Origin: Streptomyces sp. CB02414
GTDB taxonomy: Bacteria > Actinomycetota > Actinomycetes > Streptomycetales > Streptomycetaceae
DNA length: 64,000 nucleotides
Reading direction: 5' to 3'
Assembly: GCF_001905385.1 (NCBI RefSeq)
Contig: NZ_LIPF01000017.1
Coordinates: forward strand, 1-64,000
The translations under genes and the position numbers were made by a program. Below are positions 62,508 to 64,000 of this stretch, piece after piece. Positions within the stretch are counted from its first letter, which is position 1, and the number at the start of each line of letters is the position of its first letter. The notes beneath the pieces are model-generated. The model was not told where the DNA came from. It ran no database searches and saw nothing but the letters and a program-made list of their open reading frames with translations.

Positions 62508-62538
62508 GGGGGTAGCGACAGGTACAGTCGCTACCCCC
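62508..62538. promoter_or_regulatory. Operator dyad A (GGGGGTAGCGAC arms)
   Basis: GGGGGTAGCGAC (62508-62519) and GTCGCTACCCCC (62527-62538), perfect 12-bp arms with 7 bases between, about 50 bases upstream of the anti-sigma-like start. Shares GGGGTA ends with dyad B. Confidence 0.6.
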
Positions 62539-62544
62539 TTGCGG

Positions 62545-62565
62545 AGGGGTACAAGTTGTACCCCT
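62545..62565. promoter_or_regulatory. Operator dyad B (GGGGTACAA arms)
   Basis: AGGGGTACAA (62545-62554), one base, TTGTACCCCT (62556-62565). It touches the stop of the XRE gene. With dyad A it is a probable binding pair for that regulator, controlling the gene at 62458. Confidence 0.6.
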
Positions 62566-63790
62566 AGGCGGCCACGCCGAGTTGACGCGCGAGGCCGCGG
62601 GCGTCGTCACGGATGATCGCGCTGCCGTTCTCCGCCAGTTCCGCCGCGGTGCCGCGTGCGAACAGGTTGAAGCACGCCGTCTCCGGGCTCGCCTCGTACG
62701 CCTTCTTCAGCAGGTGCACGACCGCCACCGACTCCCCCGCGAGGCTGTACGCGCGGGCCGTCTCGATGATGTGGAAGCTGCGCCGGGTGGCGCTCTGCAT
62801 CGAGCCGAGGTCGATGTGCGTGGCCGCGTCGACCGCCGCGCCGGACCGTACGAGGTCGTTGTTCATCGTGATCGCGTACGCGTCGACCATGCCCCGGCCG
62901 AACATCAGCCAGGGGTGCACGTACCCGTCGCCGAGCCGCTTGGCGGCGGCGTCGGCGCGGTCCCACTGCCGCTCAGCGTTGCCCTTCTGGCCGACCTTCG
63001 CGAACGACAGGGCGGCGGCCAGGTGCAGCAGCCCGCCGAGTGCGATGTCCTCCGGGCCGCGTTCCGGGTCGAGCAGCCGGAGTGACTTCATGGCCAGGTC
63101 GACGCGCGCCTCGTGCCGCTCTCCGGCGTCACGGAAGACGTGGTTGAGGTACCACGCGGAGGCCGCCATGGCGCGTGGGCTGTCGGCATCCTGAGCCATC
63201 GTCATGGACCGGTCGCCGGTGAGCATCACCAGCTCGGGCGCGGGCTGGAAGCTCAGGTAGAGCTGGGCCAGGTGGTAGCCCTGCGCGAGCAGTACCTGGG
63301 ACCGGCGCCGGTCGGCGCCTTCGTGGGTGCGGGCCGCGTGCTGGAGGTCGGCGAGCAGGGCGGGCAGCACGTTGGCGATGCGGCTGCGGTGGTCGCCGAA
63401 TCCGTGCCAGGCCTGCCACGCGTTCTGTACCCGGGTGGCGAGCGCTGCGGCCGGCGCGGGCTCCTCGTCTCGGGTGAGCAGGTCGTAGGTCGTCAGGGAC
63501 TCCTTCACCCGCAGCAGTGCGGGGTGGGCGGCCTTGGTGTACGTGGCGGCCGCAATGCGTTCGTCGCCGGTGAGGGCGGCGAGGTCGTCTACGCCGAGCG
63601 CCTCCGCGAGGCGCAGGAGTAGCGGCAGGCGTGGCATGCCGAGTCGGTCGTTCTCGATCGCCTTGACCCATTCCGTGCTGCGGCCGACCAGACCGGCGAG
63701 CACCGGTCGCGTCTGGCCTTTCCGCTCGCGTTCGCGTCGGACCCGTTGGCCGAACGTTCGGGGCGAGCCATTTTCAGCGTCGTGCGCCAT
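62564..63790 (-). CDS. XRE-family regulator with TPR-like C-terminal domain
   Basis: 408 residues from ATG 63790. N-terminal HTH at ~10-70 (TFGQRVRRERERKGQTRPVL, then AGLVGRSTEWVKAIENDRLG), then an all-helical TPR-like array with repeated A-[LA] patterns (ADLQHAARTHEGADRRRSQV; LSFAKVGQKGNAERQWDRAD). The type, HTH plus TPR, is the sensor-regulator found before anti-sigma-like genes in Streptomyces. It probably acts at dyads A and B. It ends at dyad B. Confidence 0.8.
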   Translation of the reverse strand: MAHDAENGSPRTFGQRVRRERERKGQTRPVLAGLVGRSTEWVKAIENDRLGMPRLPLLLRLAEALGVDDLAALTGDERIAAATYTKAAHPALLRVKESLTTYDLLTRDEEPAPAAALATRVQNAWQAWHGFGDHRSRIANVLPALLADLQHAARTHEGADRRRSQVLLAQGYHLAQLYLSFQPAPELVMLTGDRSMTMAQDADSPRAMAASAWYLNHVFRDAGERHEARVDLAMKSLRLLDPERGPEDIALGGLLHLAAALSFAKVGQKGNAERQWDRADAAAKRLGDGYVHPWLMFGRGMVDAYAITMNNDLVRSGAAVDAATHIDLGSMQSATRRSFHIIETARAYSLAGESVAVVHLLKKAYEASPETACFNLFARGTAAELAENGSAIIRDDARGLARQLGVAA

Positions 63791-63884
63791 GATGGACTCC
63801 GTTCTGACGTCGCACTCAGGACGGTACCGGTGCGCGAGCATCCGGGGACACCGGTCTCCGGGTCGAGTACCCGAAGGGGACCGG

Positions 63885-63929
63885 AAAGCCCCGGCGGGCC
63901 GCTGATCTCCAGCGGCCCGCCGGGGCTTT
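63885..63929. terminator. Terminator of the partial 3' gene
   Basis: 20-bp perfect stem (63885-63904 and 63910-63929; ends AAAGCCCC / GGGGCTTT) with an ATCTC loop, just beyond the stop at 63951. Confidence 0.85.
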
Positions 63930-63950
63930 GGTGTTGCCGGGGCGGGGCTC

Positions 63951-64000
63951 CTACGCCGCCGTTGCGGTCGGCTCGGGCTCCCCGCCGAAGAGGTCCAACT
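63951..64000 (-). CDS. C-terminal end of a protein with a QLDLF motif (partial)
   Basis: Only the last 16 codons are in the window: they encode LDLFGGEPEPTATAA and a TAG stop. The codon before Leu is cut at the edge but ends in AG, consistent with Gln, giving QLDLF. A C-terminal or near-terminal QLDLF is the clamp-binding pattern also seen in four other proteins here. Nothing else is known about the protein. Confidence 0.6.
   Translation of the reverse strand, partial: LDLFGGEPEPTATAA

Noticed and set aside
9..63990. tRNA or rRNA genes
   Set aside because: None was noticed while reading both strands; a covariance search would be decisive but could not be run.

Overview
The window is high-GC actinobacterial DNA, almost certainly Streptomyces. 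Third-position GC is extreme, GTG starts are frequent, genes are coupled by ATGA/GTGA overlaps, and there are rare TTA (bldA-type) codons and XRE-TPR regulators. No rRNA, tRNA or housekeeping gene was recognised. The content is that of a large conjugative element (plasmid, possibly linear, or ICE). Sequence alone cannot say which, and no replication initiator was recognised.

Layout. 0-2.4 kb: small plus-strand element genes ending at a strong bidirectional terminator. 2.4-5 kb: a minus-strand parA/partner operon with a duplicated 20-bp dyad that could be a centromere, plus an upstream unknown gene. 5.2-18.4 kb: one giant gene of about 4,390 codons (N6-methyltransferase, SNF2-like helicase, then many linker-separated modules), with a TnpV-like ORF nested in its 5' end. 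18.5-23.1 kb: a TTA-containing XRE-TPR regulator diverging from a four-gene cluster (49-aa peptide, JmjC/cupin oxygenase, aldo/keto reductase, APH-like kinase) that resembles an undescribed peptide-tailoring (RiPP-like) system. 23.2-32.6 kb: cargo and scars, including a DUF2971-like protein, a tyrosine recombinase lacking its catalytic C-terminus, membrane and secreted proteins, a 12-residue-repeat beta-helix protein, an ATP-dependent DNA ligase, IS-like inverted repeats and a decayed type I-E-like CRISPR array without cas genes. 32.6-38.1 kb: a zinc-ribbon DEDDh exonuclease and a six-gene coupled operon ending in a complete tyrosine integrase. 38.3-44.4 kb: a coupled plus-strand operon (DUF6884 protein, zinc ribbons, P-loop polynucleotide-kinase-like protein), then a zinc-finger Nudix gene between 20-bp direct repeats and a SprT-like protease.

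44.6-60.9 kb is the transfer region. It is a T4SS-type minus-strand operon (small pilin-like protein, VirB8-like, VirB6/TrbL-like, SCO6880 family, VirB4, VirD4 coupling ATPase, DUF4913), a divergent lytic transglycosylase/NlpC-P60 wall hydrolase, and a MobC-relaxase-helper operon preceded by a palindrome-rich candidate oriT. This differs from the single-protein TraB transfer usual in Streptomyces plasmids. 60.9-64 kb: a KGRPRGRR-tail protein, an anti-sigma-like ATPase and an XRE-TPR regulator around two related operators, and the 3' end of a further gene.

The genes fit a self-transmissible element: ParA and its partner for maintenance, relaxase plus coupling protein plus T4SS for transfer, a wall hydrolase to pass the envelope, a giant polyvalent protein probably protecting or processing incoming DNA, and integrase-based recombination. 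QLxLF-type motifs resembling sliding-clamp-binding peptides recur in five unrelated proteins and suggest repeated recruitment to replication forks.
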